Origin: Tubulanus polymorphus
Lineage: Eukaryota; Nemertea; Palaeonemertea; Tubulaniformes; Tubulanidae
Length of the DNA stretch: 64,000 nt
Assembly (NCBI RefSeq): GCF_964204645.1
Contig: NC_134026.1
Location: 11,372,450 to 11,436,449, forward strand
Direction: 5' to 3'
The notes under the pieces were generated by a model that had not been told where the DNA came from, did not search any database, and worked only from the letters and a program-made list of their open reading frames with translations. The first letter of the stretch is position 1. Each line of letters opens with the position of its first letter. The translations under genes were made by a program, and so were the position numbers. Shown piece after piece: positions 10,877 to 21,676 of this stretch.

Positions 10877-11435
10877 GCCCACTTGGGACTTTAGTCCCAG
10901 CGGGCTATTGCGTTCACTTTTCGTCCGTCGTCCATCCGTAGACGGAAATCAGTTATTTTAGGAAGTTTTGAAGACGCTTCAATGTAATGTCTTGATATTT
11001 GGGTTTCACATGTATCTACCCTAGACACATCTTCAGCTCAAAAACTGACCCTGTCAGAATCAAGATGGCCGACTGGCAGCCATTGTTGTTCGCCAAAATC
11101 AACACTTTTTACACATTTTTGAACTTTTTGAGGGAAATTTTGAAGATGCTTTGATCAATTACCTTGATCTTTCGGATATATGTGAATGCCCCTGGGCCCA
11201 TCAGCATAACAAAAATTGGGATACGGACTCAAGATGGCCGTCCTATGACCTTTTTTAGTGCCCAAAAATGTCAATTTTGGCCCGAATTCTGAGTTTGCCA
11301 TTTCTCATTGCAATTTGTGATGGGTATTCTTTGAAAAGGGATGTTTTATACCTTTGATACCTGTATTGTTAGATTGTTGAGCATTTGGAACCACTTCCCA
11401 AGTGGGCATGGTGTCCCTGGACCCCTAGTTCTAAT
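10877..11435. repeat. dispersed repeat ending TGGACCCCTAG
   Basis: Begins with a small hairpin (GGGACTTTAGTCCC) and ends GGTGTCCCTGGACCCCTAG. Its inner part, with AAGATGGCC motifs, is present in reverse complement at 56400-56718, and its end at 55569-55615. The copy here lacks the 154-bp tandem array found there. Probably a MITE-like family. Confidence 0.65.
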
Positions 11436-12000
11436 AACTCAGATCAAGAGTGACTCTCCCGTTTATTAGGAAACACACGCAACTAGTGGAATAGGTTTGA
11501 TTTACACACATGTTGCAGGTATCAATTGTTTATCACTGTAGAATTTGTAATCCATAAAAGCCAAAATCAACATCAGCCGGAAACCCAGACCAAATCAATT
11601 CATAATTTATTGATTGAATCTACACTACGATATATGTATTTATTCAAATATTTCAATAAAAACATTAACTTCTTAAATCTAATCTATTCTAAATCATAAT
11701 ACGTTCTTATCTGTGAATTCACTCAATCTATCGGCTCAGCAGGTGCTTAAGATGAGTTCTTAATAGGACAGATCCATTTTTAAGGATGGTGATAATACAG
11801 TATCATGATGTTTGAATGCCAAAATAAGTGCCTGGTCAAATATATTAATATTTGTGATTGTACGTCCACGTATGTTCGGTTTCAAAGCTGAATCATATTT
11901 GACGTTTACACAGTGGTTGCATATTAGGTTCGAATCTGTCAATGCATTTTATTCTATGTATCGATATTTCAATTTACTACAATTCCCATCATTCTGAATG
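11436..12000. other. unassigned DNA
   Basis: AT-rich interior of the composite repeat. Overlapping short ORFs on both strands near 11760-11997 have no recognisable content. I see no gene here. Confidence 0.3.
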
Positions 12001-13254
12001 GCTTTACAGAAAACCCGTCATCGCTGCTTTGCAGCTATATTTGTATATACATTTTTTTATCTTGGTCAGTTAATTCTTTATTCAACGATTCAAAATCTCC
12101 ATATATTAAAAATGGAACAATATTTCTAAACTTATGATTAGTAAATTTCAACTTCTGTTTGCATTATTAATTTACAAAAATCTTTTTTATCACATATTAC
12201 TCTTTATGTTTTAAAAATGCATTCTCTGTCACCGACTTAGATAAACATTTTCAACATAGATAAATTTATAGTGGTTGTTAAAATCACTTTCTGTTCGAAA
12301 GAATAAATCTATTTGTTTTAACCACATATAATGTTCATTTTCAACTTGTTATAATGTTTTGTGAAATATAAAGCTTCTAATGTATTATCTTTAATATTTT
12401 CACCTCTTGTCTCTGGTAGTTGCATTAATTAAAATACATTTATTTTCTAATTATTAACTTTTTCTATCTAAGGTATCATTTTTATAGTTACTGGGTATTG
12501 ATCAGTTTTATATAATGATTATTATATCCGATAATTTGTTATTCTATATACATGTTCTTCTGTTGGATGTAAAGAACTTGTAATCGACCATAGAAAACAT
12601 TTATTATCTTCATTTTGAACATCTATAACTGCTTTTGTTGTAAATGGTAGTTTACCATAAGATGATGCTTCAATATCCTTCTCTGTTGTAAAGTTTGAAT
12701 CATTTGTTAACATTTTATTACTTTTTGATGTTTTATTTCTTTTTGTATTATGAAATTTAAATCTAAATTATAATTTCATTCAATGATAAGCCAACCTTCA
12801 AAATATCTCTCTTCAATTGTTTCTTTTATGTCTAGTGAATCATTATAACTTTTAACATTGTCCATATAAGGTTTATTGAAAATATATTGAGTTTTTTAAT
12901 AGATGTTTTTACTTGTTGAGGTTAATCATCAAAATATGCTGTTCTTAAAATATTTCTAATTAAACTTTGTTGATGTTTTTGTGACTCAAGATGTCTATCC
13001 TAATTCCTTTTACTTATAAATTCATAACAAACATTACATTTAATTTCATCTACATCTTTTAATCGTTCTTTTCTTTAATTTGAACTATCTGGTGTCTCAA
13101 AATCTATAACATTTTTTTAATGATTTTTAGTTTTTTTTGTGTGATTTAGCAATATATTTTTTTTTCAGTATGGACAATAATATTGATTTTTATTACCATC
13201 ATTTTGTTTTGTTTGTTGTTCACTCCCATTTATAAGGAAAAAAATTACGAGTGG

Positions 13255-13310
13255 TGATGAGTGATGTGTCGACCTCTCGACATCTGGCCTGAAAGCGCAT
13301 TTTTCCAATT
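13255..13310. repeat. decayed Polinton terminal sequence
   Basis: A CTCTCGAC...GGCCTGAAAGCGCAT...ATTACTGA stretch resembles the outer arm of the terminal palindrome at 39430-39484 (CTCGACC, GGCCTGAAAGCCCATT, ATTACT). It lies just outside the N-terminus of the minus-strand polymerase, where the terminal repeat is expected. Confidence 0.5.
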
Positions 13311-14397
13311 ACTGACTCTTCCTAATTCTGTGATGATTCCAAATGTGGCATATTTCATCTAAATCATGCTGAAGAATAAATTGCATAATAATATCCAATG
13401 TTTTATGTGATCTAAAGAAAATATTTCTAGAAATGTTTAAATTCATCTATAACATTAATCTTTTCCCAACGAGATAATTGCATGAGTTTTCATCTGTAAA
13501 ATATTGACATACAGAATAGTGTCAATGCTTTGCCGATAGCGCTCTTCGCTTATTGATAAGTGCATAAAGCGTAGGTCATTCCTGTCAATACATACGCTTT
13601 TCTTGATGGCGGGTTACAAGGAGCTTTTGTACTGTAGAACTATTACGCAAAGCTAAAGTTACAAGGCGTTTACACCAAATTCAAGTCGACAACCATGGGT
13701 AGCAGGCACATTACATTGAACTGTATCCTGCCAACATGATGCCGACATACCAGAGCAAAAGGGCATAAATGTATGGCCGCACTTGCGTAGCGTGACCTCA
13801 AATTCAATTAACAGAGGCATAGGTCTGCTGATTGGCAAAAATTACAGCATGATACTGGTCTAATTTATTGGGGCACGAATAAATGTGTTAATTAGATCAG
13901 TGCAGAACAAAACTTAAGCAATTCAAATAATAATGTAATCGCGAGTTCGAAGATAAATACACAGATGATAGCAATTTGTGACCCGACAATAAAGAAAATA
14001 GTGAGAATATCAGATACATTGGAGAACGCTTCGAATGGGGTTACTGAGGAAGTCACAATATTGTCCAAATAACCGCACATTAGCTGAATGCGCCAATATA
14101 TGAGTTAAAGAGAGATCAGCTGGTACATCGATATAAACAGCATATAATCTATAAACGATCTTATCGACAAAGCCTTCTGCCACGATGTCCCTGATGAAGC
14201 TAACCACTCCCCCCGGGTCATGAAACTGAAAAAGACAAATTGAGGGTTGTATGCGATCCCCCCCCCTAAGTTTAAGGACGTATGTCTAAATGTTGTTGAG
14301 GGCTTCATTTCGTGAACTCTATTGGTGTGGATACACCATTCCGTGATGGCCCAGTTGCTGACATTAAATTCATGCTCCATCACACGGATCGCTATTC
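13311..14397. other. unassigned inter-element DNA
   Basis: Sequence between the two Polinton copies. Overlapping minus-strand frames at 13892-14383 read plausibly. One contains a hydrophobic run (DILTIFFIVGSQIAIICVFI) and an AG acceptor-like site precedes the stretch ending near 14220. I do not recognise a family and cannot exclude chance. Confidence 0.3.
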
Positions 14398-14536
14398 AAA
14401 TATGAAAATAACAATAATTTCTACTTGAATTAGTCGCGTACACTACTAATTCAAGTAGAAATTTTTATTATTTTCATATTTGGAAAATTTCTCAACGATT
14501 CAACCTTTAACCTGAAAGCCCATTACCCCTATTACT
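14398..14536. repeat. left terminal palindrome of plus-strand Polinton, outer arm truncated
   Basis: Arms 14398-14433 and 14446-14481 pair with two mismatches around the loop TCGCGTACACTA. The loop is close to the reverse complement of the right-end loop. The inner arm continues to ATTACT at 14536, but the outer arm is missing beyond 14398, so the outermost ~55 bases are lost compared with the right end at 39291-39484. Confidence 0.75.
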
Positions 14537-14770
14537 CTTAAAATATTCATATACATGGATTAAATATATATGAATAACATATAAATTGATAGATTATTCA
14601 ATATAAAAGTGTGAGTAAAGTGTTAGTAAAAAGGTAACGAGTAATTAACGAGCTCTTATAGAATAGATAGATAGATAAACATTATTTCAATATTTATATT
14701 TGTATGATTTAGATTTTTAAACATTAAAAGTGTTAGTAAAGTGTGATTGAAATAATTCATATTTAAATCA
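14537..14770. repeat. left terminal inverted repeat body
   Basis: Reverse complement of 39153-39290 and of the repeat at 3880-4074, with a short extra GTGAGTAAAGTGT-type insertion near 14612. The inner part (14680-14770) recurs in direct orientation at 33740-33850, ahead of the first HNH gene. Confidence 0.75.
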
Positions 14771-14814
14771 TTGAACTTCTAAAATCAATTTAAAAAAAAA
14801 AATTTAGTATTAAA

Positions 14815-15309
14815 ATGGAAGCAAATAAGTACTACTGTTCAACATGTAATATCAATATAGATAAATCCCAAAAAGCAAGACACAATAAAACTAAAACACA
14901 TTTAGAGAATAAATTGAAATTAGAATATGAAGATGATATATTAGAAACTAAATTAGATGAATTAAAGAATGAAAAAGAAACAAACAAATGTGATACATGT
15001 AATCAATCATTCAGTGATAAAAGATATTATAAAGAACATTTAAAATCTAAAAATCATATTAGAAATAATATTTTAGGTGAGGATTATTTTGATAATGATA
15101 ACGATAAGAAACATAAGACAATTAAAAGAATAAGAAATAAATTAAACAATAAAAGACCATACATGGAAGATGTAAGAAATTATATTAATTCATTAGATAA
15201 TAAAAAAGGTATAGAGATAACCGAAGCATTTAAAAGTGATATTGGTCCAGCAGCTATCGAGTTTAAATTTCATAAAGGAAAAACATTAGAAGAAAATAAA
15301 AAACATTAA
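14815..15309 (+). CDS. N-terminal zinc-finger ORF ahead of PolB
   Basis: 164-residue frame with two C-x2-C...H-x5-H fingers: CSTC...HNKTKTH (residues 8-29) and CDTC...HLKSKNH (about 60-81), then basic stretches. It ends six bases before the polymerase frame, so the two may once have formed one polymerase polypeptide; the minus-strand element has a decayed counterpart near 13000. The start context is TTAAAATGG, not the TAAATG used by later genes. Likely nucleic-acid binding; exact role unknown. Confidence 0.6.
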   Translation: MEANKYYCSTCNINIDKSQKARHNKTKTHLENKLKLEYEDDILETKLDELKNEKETNKCDTCNQSFSDKRYYKEHLKSKNHIRNNILGEDYFDNDNDKKHKTIKRIRNKLNNKRPYMEDVRNYINSLDNKKGIEITEAFKSDIGPAAIEFKFHKGKTLEENKKH

Positions 15310-15315
15310 GAAAAT

Positions 15316-16864
15316 ATGAAAAATATTATAAAAATAATTACAGATGTTGAATACCCTAAAATTAGTATATCAGTTAAAGTAAAGTTTATAAAATCTGAAG
15401 ATAAACCAATATATAATATAAATTCTCATTCACAACATATTATTTCAAAACAACATATAGATGAAAAATTAGATAAATGTTATAATGAAGTAAAAACTAA
15501 AATAGAAGAGAAATATTTTGAAGGATCTGGTTTAATATTTGATGAAATAATATTTACGACTTTACATGTTTATAACACAAAATATAATAAGTTAACTAAA
15601 TCAAAACCAATTGATGAAAATAATTTATCATATTATAAAGAACCAGATATTGAAGCATCTAGTTATATTAAACTACCATTTAAAACTAATGCTGTAATAA
15701 ATGTACACAATTTTGATGATAAATGTTTTCTATGGACAATTATAAGTTGCTTACACCCAGTTGAAGATTATAATAAACATACTTACAGATTAACAAATTA
15801 TAAACAATTTGAAAATAATTATAAGATATATAATTATCCTGTTAGAATTAAAAATATCCCAAAAATAGAAAGAGATAATAATTTAAGAATAAATGTATTT
15901 GATTTAATCAAATTACCAAATACAAAAGGTAACAATATAAAACATTATACATTAGAACCTTTATACCTATCAAAAGATTATGATTCAAATGATGTTATAG
16001 ATATACTATATTATGAAAATCATTATATGTGGATTAAACAAATCGATTTATTTTTTTAAATCAGAAAATGATCACCATAAAATATATCTTTGTAGAAAAT
16101 GTTTACATAGATTCAGTAATGAAAGTACATTATTAAATCATAAACAATTATGTGAAAATCATGATTATTGTAAATTAGTTTTACCAAATGAAAAGGATAA
16201 AATATTAGAATTCAATAAATATGATTACAAAAATAAAGTACCATTTGTAATACATGGAGATTTTGAATCATTAAATAAAGAATTAACTGATCAAGATAGA
16301 AAAGAAATATATTATAAAAGAAAGAAATTAAATTCTAATGAAAATGATTTTTCAGATGAACCACCAAAAACAAATACAATTAAAAAGATTCATCAATCAG
16401 CTGCAGCTTTTGGATTATATATTAAATCTGATTATCAAGAACTAATTAAAAGTGAACATTATCATTATAGAAATGAAAATGTTATCAATCATTTTTGTGA
16501 CTTATAAATTGAATATGAAATAAAATTTAATGAAAAGTTAAATGAAAATATAGAAATTATAATGACAGAAGAAGATAAAGAAGCATTTGGGTTTGCAGAT
16601 AAATGTTATTATTGTGAAAAGATATTTAATTATAAAGATAAAAAAGTAAGAGACAATGATCATTTGAACGGAAAGTTTAGAGGCGCTGCACATGAGAATT
16701 GTAATTTACAAGCTAAGAAAATTAACTTTGTACCAGTTATATTTCATAATCTATCAGGATATGATGCACATTTATTTATCAAACAAGTTATGTCATAAAA
16801 TAGAAGAAATCAATAATGAAAGAGAAAGATTAAATTCAAATAGATCAAAAGATAAAATACCAAC
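15316..16864 (+). pseudogene. Polinton DNA polymerase B, N-terminal and exonuclease part
   Basis: First half of the replicative polymerase, in successive frames 15316-16059, 16013-16507 and 16562-16904. Recognisable pieces: the KCFLWTIISCLHPVE block typical of Polinton polymerases; a C2H2 finger (CRKCLHRF...HKQLC); exonuclease motif I (VIHGDFESL, Asp/Glu) near 16255; a CYYC...KVRDNDHL...GAAHENCNL Cys/His block near 16605-16715; and exonuclease motif II (HNLSGYDAHLF) near 16745. Frame changes near 16040 and 16790 and a stop near 16507 disable it. The gene is then interrupted at 16864 by a BEL retrotransposon and resumes at 23798. Confidence 0.85.
16860..16864 (+). other. BEL element target-site duplication, left copy
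   Basis: CCAAC here and again at 23798-23802, directly outside the TG and CA of the LTRs. Five bases fits BEL/Pao integration. Confidence 0.9.
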
Positions 16865-17489
16865 TGTTGCCCACTGGCAACAGTTTTTCTTTCAGGTCTG
16901 TTAAGTTTGAGTGAATTTAGTTTAATATCTTTTTTGGTCTTTATTTTGCGTGCTTTATGTTAGTATGTTGTTGTTAGGTAGTATTGGTAAGCTGTTGGTA
17001 AGCTGTTTTGTGTGGTTTGAATTCATATTAATCTGGTATTATGTAGTGTTGGTGAGCTGTTTTGTGTGGTTTGAATTCATATAAACTGACATTGTGTAGT
17101 GTAGGTAAGCTGTTTCATGGGTGGTTTAATTTTCCTTTACGTTTGCTCTGTACAACTGTACTTCTGTGCATTCGCCACAGTATTCTGATAGAGGAAAGAC
17201 ATAGGCTCTCTACAACTAAAAAGAGTTGTAAGTTAAAATTATACATTTCTAAATGTCAACTATTTATTGCATTTATCGAGGCCTTTTTTTCTCCGTAATT
17301 TGAATTATTATTTATCACATTTTTAGGGTTTAATTGTGTATTTTTCAGTTAACCACTCGCTCGTGTTCACTGTGTATCTGTAACCTGTGCGTTTCACACA
17401 TTCGAGAATAAAGTGCGTTAGACCTTTTATGATTGTAGCCGTCTTGTCCTCGATTTGATAAGTTCTATGTCCAACTCTGGTTTGGGACA
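16865..17489 (+). repeat. 5' LTR of BEL/Pao retrotransposon
   Basis: 625 bp from TGTTGCCCACTGGCAACAG to TTTGGGACA. It is nearly identical to 23180-23797 apart from a few substitutions and one 7-base deletion, so the insertion is fairly recent. TTCGAGAATAAAGTGCG near 17402 supplies a possible polyadenylation signal. Confidence 0.95.
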
Positions 17490-17572
17490 TATTGTTAAAA
17501 CTCTTTTTATTTAAATTTCATAACGTTGAAGCTATATAATTCTATCGCTCAAGCTCTTGAATTCCGTTAAGA

Positions 17573-18547
17573 ATGGCGCCAGAAGAGATAGCTGTAAAGG
17601 GCTCGGACCCTCCGAGCATTGATAAGATTTCTAAATCGCGTTCGTCGTTGGCTGGTTGGCTAACTAGGACCGTTGACAGTTGCAGAAGCCAAGTCCCGAC
17701 GCTGAACAGTAAAAGCGCAATACTATTGCTTAAAGACCGTTTAGTTACTGCATTTGAAAGGTTAAAACAAAAACACCAGCAGTATATTTCAGTAGCATCA
17801 GAATTGGACTTGGAGATTGCTGAGGCCGAGTTATGGTTCGAGCCATATAACTCGGCGGTTGTAAATTGTTTAGATTTAATTGACTCTAAAATTGACAGCA
17901 TCATCAGTGATTTCACATCTGTTACTTCCGTTAAGTCTGTTCTGGCGACCGGTCAACAAACTTCGTCTGTTCCCCTGGATGTTTCTTCAAGTGCCACCGT
18001 CAACCATGGTCAATCCGCCTACCAGGACGCAGCGATTCCCGGCGATACATCATCAGAGGCGATCGACGATTGGATCGACAAGCTTGTCATCGGACAGGAG
18101 ACTGTCGTGGACGTGCCTACATCGAGATCTTCAGATTCTAACGACGAGGAGATCTTCAAGGCGTTCACCAAACTGAGCTGTGACCGAGACCTACCAAAGG
18201 TCGTGTTCGATGGATCCGCTCTGATGTGGCCACGGTTCGTCGATCAGTTTTATGAACAAGTTCATTCAAGGTATGGTCTTGTAGATAGCAGGCGTATGGA
18301 CCTGTTACTCTCACATACTAAAGGTGAGGCAAGAAAGATGATCCAAGGCCTGGGGTATTCAGGCCGGAACTATGCCCAAGCTCTTCAGGAGCTCAAACAT
18401 GTCTTTGGTCATAAAGTGTTAGTCGCCCGTGCTTGCCTGAATAGTATAACTGGACCTGTTATACAGTCGACCCCTACGTCCATTCGAGATTTCTACGTGT
18501 CAGTTAGACTGTATTGCTGTGTTAAATCAACTAAAGCACACTTATGA
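17573..18547 (+). pseudogene. BEL/Pao gag-like region
   Basis: Starts MAPEEIAVKGSD shortly after the LTR. It shows a helical N-terminal region, a Ser/Asp-rich linker, then the conserved BEL gag block (PKVVFDGSALMWPRFVDQF, about residues 208-227) with a following helical part, corresponding to the DUF1759-type capsid region of BEL polyproteins. A frameshift near 18520 moves the reading into the next frame at 18519, so the polyprotein is not continuous. Confidence 0.8.
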
Positions 18548-20918
18548 ACTCAATAGTTGTGAACTCTTACAAAAGGTTGCTAAACGTCTTCCCGTTGAGA
18601 AAAGAGGGAAGTGGAATGAGTATGTACGATCAATATCCTCACGAAATAGAGAGCCTAACCTGATTGATTTAGGCCAATGGTTAAAAGATAGGGTTGATGC
18701 CGACTGCGGCCCTTTTGCGGTTTACATCCCTCCCAAAGGCTCTCAAATCGTGTCTAATGTGAATAATTCCCCTAGATTATCTACTTGTATGTCGGCGCAT
18801 GGTGATCAAATTAAAAAGTGCCCACTGTGTCCAAATGAATATCACCATATTTCGAGGTGTCAGAAGTTTGTGGATAGAAATTTGTCCGATCGGTTTGCGC
18901 TTGTACGTTTACATAAACTCTGTATTAATTGTCTTTATGTAGGGCATGTGAAAGCTAATTGTCCATCAAAGGGCAACTGCCATGTTTGTAAGAGACGTCA
19001 TCACACCAGTATACATCGTGATGAACAGCGTCCGTCGGGTCCATCGTCAGGTTCGGGATTGCCTCATCACAGCCAGGTCATGTCAGCTGTACATCGCCAA
19101 ACAACAAAAGGTTCAGGTAACACTGTTGTTCATTTTCAGATTGTCCCTGTCATTGCCCATGGCTCCAATGGCCGCTGCATTGCCACCTTCGCATTGTTAG
19201 ACTCTGCTAGCGATGTAACACTAGTAGAATGTAATTTAGCTAAAGATCTGGGTCTGAAAGGGCAACCAGATCTCCTTAAAATGCGTACGCTTACGTCGAC
19301 CGAAACGAAACCTTCCGAAGTCGTCAGCTTCTCTTTGTCTAACCCAGTGTCTCCCGATTCTGCTAAATTAAATCTCCCAGAGGTGTGGACAAGACAAGGC
19401 ACCATTAGTTGTCCACCGCAGTCGTCTCGAATCTCCCAGCAGTATGATCATTTCCGGGATTTGACGCTAAGTGACATACATCCAGGTGATGTTAAAATTC
19501 TGATCGGTGGGGATGTCCCATTTGCTCATATACAGTTAGAAATTAGGCAAGGCGAAAGGCCGATGGATCCTATAGCAGTCCGCACTCACTTGGGCTGGTG
19601 TATTTTAGGTCCTGCAGTTAAAGGGTCTCGTAATGAACCGAGGTTCGGTTTTAAAACGACAACCATCGAGACTCATGGTACTGATTTCCTGTTGGACAAG
19701 CAGATTGAGAAATTTTGGGAGACCGAAACGTTCGGCGGCGCTGACCTCTTCGATGATGTCAAAAAATCGCGCTCTGTAGAAGATCATCGTGGATTGGAGA
19801 TCTTAGATAAATCCTGCTGTTTAGTCGACGGACACTATCAGGTCGGTATGCTTTGGCGGGACATGGAGTCATTCATGCCCAATAATCGATTTCAGGCCGA
19901 AATTCGTTTCAAAAATCTCAAGAAACGATTAAATAAGGACCCACAATTAATGGCTCTTTATTGCAAAACCGTGAATGGTTACATAGAAAAGGGCCATGCT
20001 AGGAAAGTGAGTAATGAAGAGTTAAAATCCCTTAGTAAAAGAGCATGGTTTCTTCCTCACCACGGTGTAGTTAACCCCAATAAATCCGGCAAGGTCAGGG
20101 TAGTGTTTGACGCTGCAGCTCTTTACCTCGGTGTGTCATTAAATAATCAATTAATGACTGGGCCAGATTTATTAAATAGTCTGTTTGGAGTTTTGCAGCG
20201 GTTTCGTTTAGGAGCTGTTGCCATTGCAGCTGATGTGGAAGGCATGTTCCACCAAGTGAAAGATCCGGAGACTGATTCAAACTCCCTTTTGTTTTTGTGG
20301 CAAGAAGATTTAGCCGCTGATGGAGAGCCAGAAGTCTATAAAATGACAGTACATATTTTCGGCGCAGCGGATTCCCCGTGTGCTGCTAATTATTGTCTTA
20401 AACGCTCAGCAACTGATACTGCTTTGCTTTTCAGTGAGGCTGCCGTACAGACTATAATACGAGATTTTTATGTGGATGATATGTTGAAATCTGTGTCTTT
20501 TCCGTTACAGGCCATCGAACTAGCAGAGGAAGTAACGAAAATTCTGGCTCGTGGTGGTTTCCACCTCACTAAATGGATGGGTAACAACCGTGAAGTACTG
20601 GCGCAGATTTCGAAAGATGAGAGAGCCCGTCCTGAATTAGACTTAGATCTCGACGAGATGCCCGTTGAGAGAGCACTCGGCGTGAAATGGGTTGTCGAAT
20701 CTGATTCCTTCTTGTTCAGGCCAGCTGTTAGAGGGGGAATCCCGACGAAGCGTCTTGTCGTCAGTACGGTTAGTTCCATTTTCGATCCGTGTGGTTTTGT
20801 GGCTCCATATACTTTCAGGGCAAAGTTTCTTATACAGGAGATATGGAGACAGAACTTCGATTGGGATACTGCATTACATGGTGATGTTCTCACACGCTGG
20901 CAGGAAATGGATAAGTGA
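18519..20918 (+). CDS. BEL/Pao zinc knuckles, aspartic protease and reverse transcriptase
   Basis: 799-residue open frame. In order: end of gag; zinc knuckles (CPLC...CQKF, CINCLYVGHVKANC, CHVCKRRHHTSIH) around residues 98-168; aspartic protease active site LLDSASD near residue 227; reverse transcriptase with KVRVVFDAA, AIAADVEGMFHQV, and catalytic YVDD near residue 652. Gene order protease-RT-RNase H-integrase and the zinc pattern place it in BEL/Pao. The frame ends near 20916, where the RNase H region continues in another frame. Confidence 0.9.
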   Translation: MLNQLKHTYELNSCELLQKVAKRLPVEKRGKWNEYVRSISSRNREPNLIDLGQWLKDRVDADCGPFAVYIPPKGSQIVSNVNNSPRLSTCMSAHGDQIKKCPLCPNEYHHISRCQKFVDRNLSDRFALVRLHKLCINCLYVGHVKANCPSKGNCHVCKRRHHTSIHRDEQRPSGPSSGSGLPHHSQVMSAVHRQTTKGSGNTVVHFQIVPVIAHGSNGRCIATFALLDSASDVTLVECNLAKDLGLKGQPDLLKMRTLTSTETKPSEVVSFSLSNPVSPDSAKLNLPEVWTRQGTISCPPQSSRISQQYDHFRDLTLSDIHPGDVKILIGGDVPFAHIQLEIRQGERPMDPIAVRTHLGWCILGPAVKGSRNEPRFGFKTTTIETHGTDFLLDKQIEKFWETETFGGADLFDDVKKSRSVEDHRGLEILDKSCCLVDGHYQVGMLWRDMESFMPNNRFQAEIRFKNLKKRLNKDPQLMALYCKTVNGYIEKGHARKVSNEELKSLSKRAWFLPHHGVVNPNKSGKVRVVFDAAALYLGVSLNNQLMTGPDLLNSLFGVLQRFRLGAVAIAADVEGMFHQVKDPETDSNSLLFLWQEDLAADGEPEVYKMTVHIFGAADSPCAANYCLKRSATDTALLFSEAAVQTIIRDFYVDDMLKSVSFPLQAIELAEEVTKILARGGFHLTKWMGNNREVLAQISKDERARPELDLDLDEMPVERALGVKWVVESDSFLFRPAVRGGIPTKRLVVSTVSSIFDPCGFVAPYTFRAKFLIQEIWRQNFDWDTALHGDVLTRWQEMDK

Positions 20919-21531
20919 GCTACATTTTTTAGTCGACTTCAGACTAAATCGGCATCATGTAGATTTGTATGTTGGAAGCACTAAAGTAGAACTCCACGTA
21001 TTTTGTGATGCTTCTGAGGCTGGCTTTGCTGCTGTTGCATATCTCCGAATGAAGCGTCCATCAGGTGAATTTGTGTGTTCGTTTTTGGCGTCAAAGACTA
21101 AGGTGGCTCCTCTTAAGATGTTAACTGTTCCAAAATTGGAGCTCGAGGGAGCCGTTCTCGCTGTCATGCTGTCTAGCTCGCTTAAACATGAGTTGAAGAT
21201 GTTAGAATTTGAGCGCACCTGTTACTGGACTGATGCGGTTTCTGTCCTGAGATATATAAATAACATGTCAACACGCTTCAAAACATTCGTCGCCAATCGA
21301 CTGACGAAAATTCACCGTTCTACCAACGCTCAACAATGGATGCATGTGCCATCAGATCAGAATGCCGCTGATGCTGCTACAAGGGGTTTACCTGCAGCTG
21401 GGATCGATAAGCACCCCATGTGGCTACATGGCCCTCAGTTCCTGAGATTTCATGAGTCCGAATGGCCAGATCAGACTATTGTTCATGGTCCAGTACTATA
21501 TCCTTTAAATGTAAAAGTGTTCTCTGAATAA
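20916..21531 (+). pseudogene. BEL/Pao RNase H region
   Basis: Continuation of the polyprotein in a new frame after about 20916: HVFCDASEAGFAAVAYL (first Asp), ELEGAVLAVML (Glu) and YWTDAVSVLRYI (Asp), a normal RNase H arrangement, then the ATRGL tether region. Stops at 21531 before the integrase. Confidence 0.8.
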
Positions 21532-21676
21532 AACAAATGTTGCCGTTAGTAAAAATGAAAATTCTGTTGCTGATTCTAGCTTTTTTGAATTTAGTCGTAT
21601 TTCGGATTGTACAGATGTCCATCGATTCTCATCATGGTTCAAGCTACGGCGGCATGTAGCCTGGATTCTACGTGCG

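Larger units (their letters stand above)
8428..12042 (-). mobile_element. 3.6-kb composite repeat inserted in the polymerase pseudogene
   Basis: On the minus strand it begins with a CTGCAAAGCAG hairpin block and a GGGTTTTCTG-type sequence (near 12042) and ends with the AGGGTTTTCTG hairpin at 8428-8457, preceded by an (ATT)n run. The same ends bound the repeats at 47746-60210, and 8540-8680 matches their 3' portion (for example 54710-54850, reversed). The polymerase resumes on both sides. The interior differs from those copies and carries further repeats. Class unknown; hairpin termini could suggest a Helitron-like element, but I see no Rep or helicase. Confidence 0.6.
4457..13240 (-). pseudogene. 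Polinton protein-primed-type family-B DNA polymerase, decayed, with intein and two insertions
   Basis: Replicative polymerase of an older Polinton, read right to left. Visible parts in order: an N-terminal C-x2-C...H zinc-finger remnant near 13000; the conserved KCFLWSI block at 12522-12713; exonuclease motif I (GDFESLNKE) near 12090; a break by a 3.6-kb repeat (8428-12042); exonuclease-side remnants at 7850-8420; a break by a MITE (6940-7826); motif A region (Asp-Ala-Asn-Asn) near 6335; motif B (NNSFYGKTCEN) at 5864; motif C YFD near 5565, split by an intein; and a short C-extein ending near 4457 at the palindrome. Numerous stops and frameshifts. The remaining C-terminus is not in the window. 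Homology to the plus-strand polymerase at 15316-25719 is clear. Confidence 0.8.

Noticed and set aside
20468-20893. Minus-strand ORFs opposite the BEL reverse transcriptase (also 17542-17916, 19136-19405, 20955-21218, 21869-22135)
   Set aside because: Shadows of the plus-strand retrotransposon frames; no motifs.
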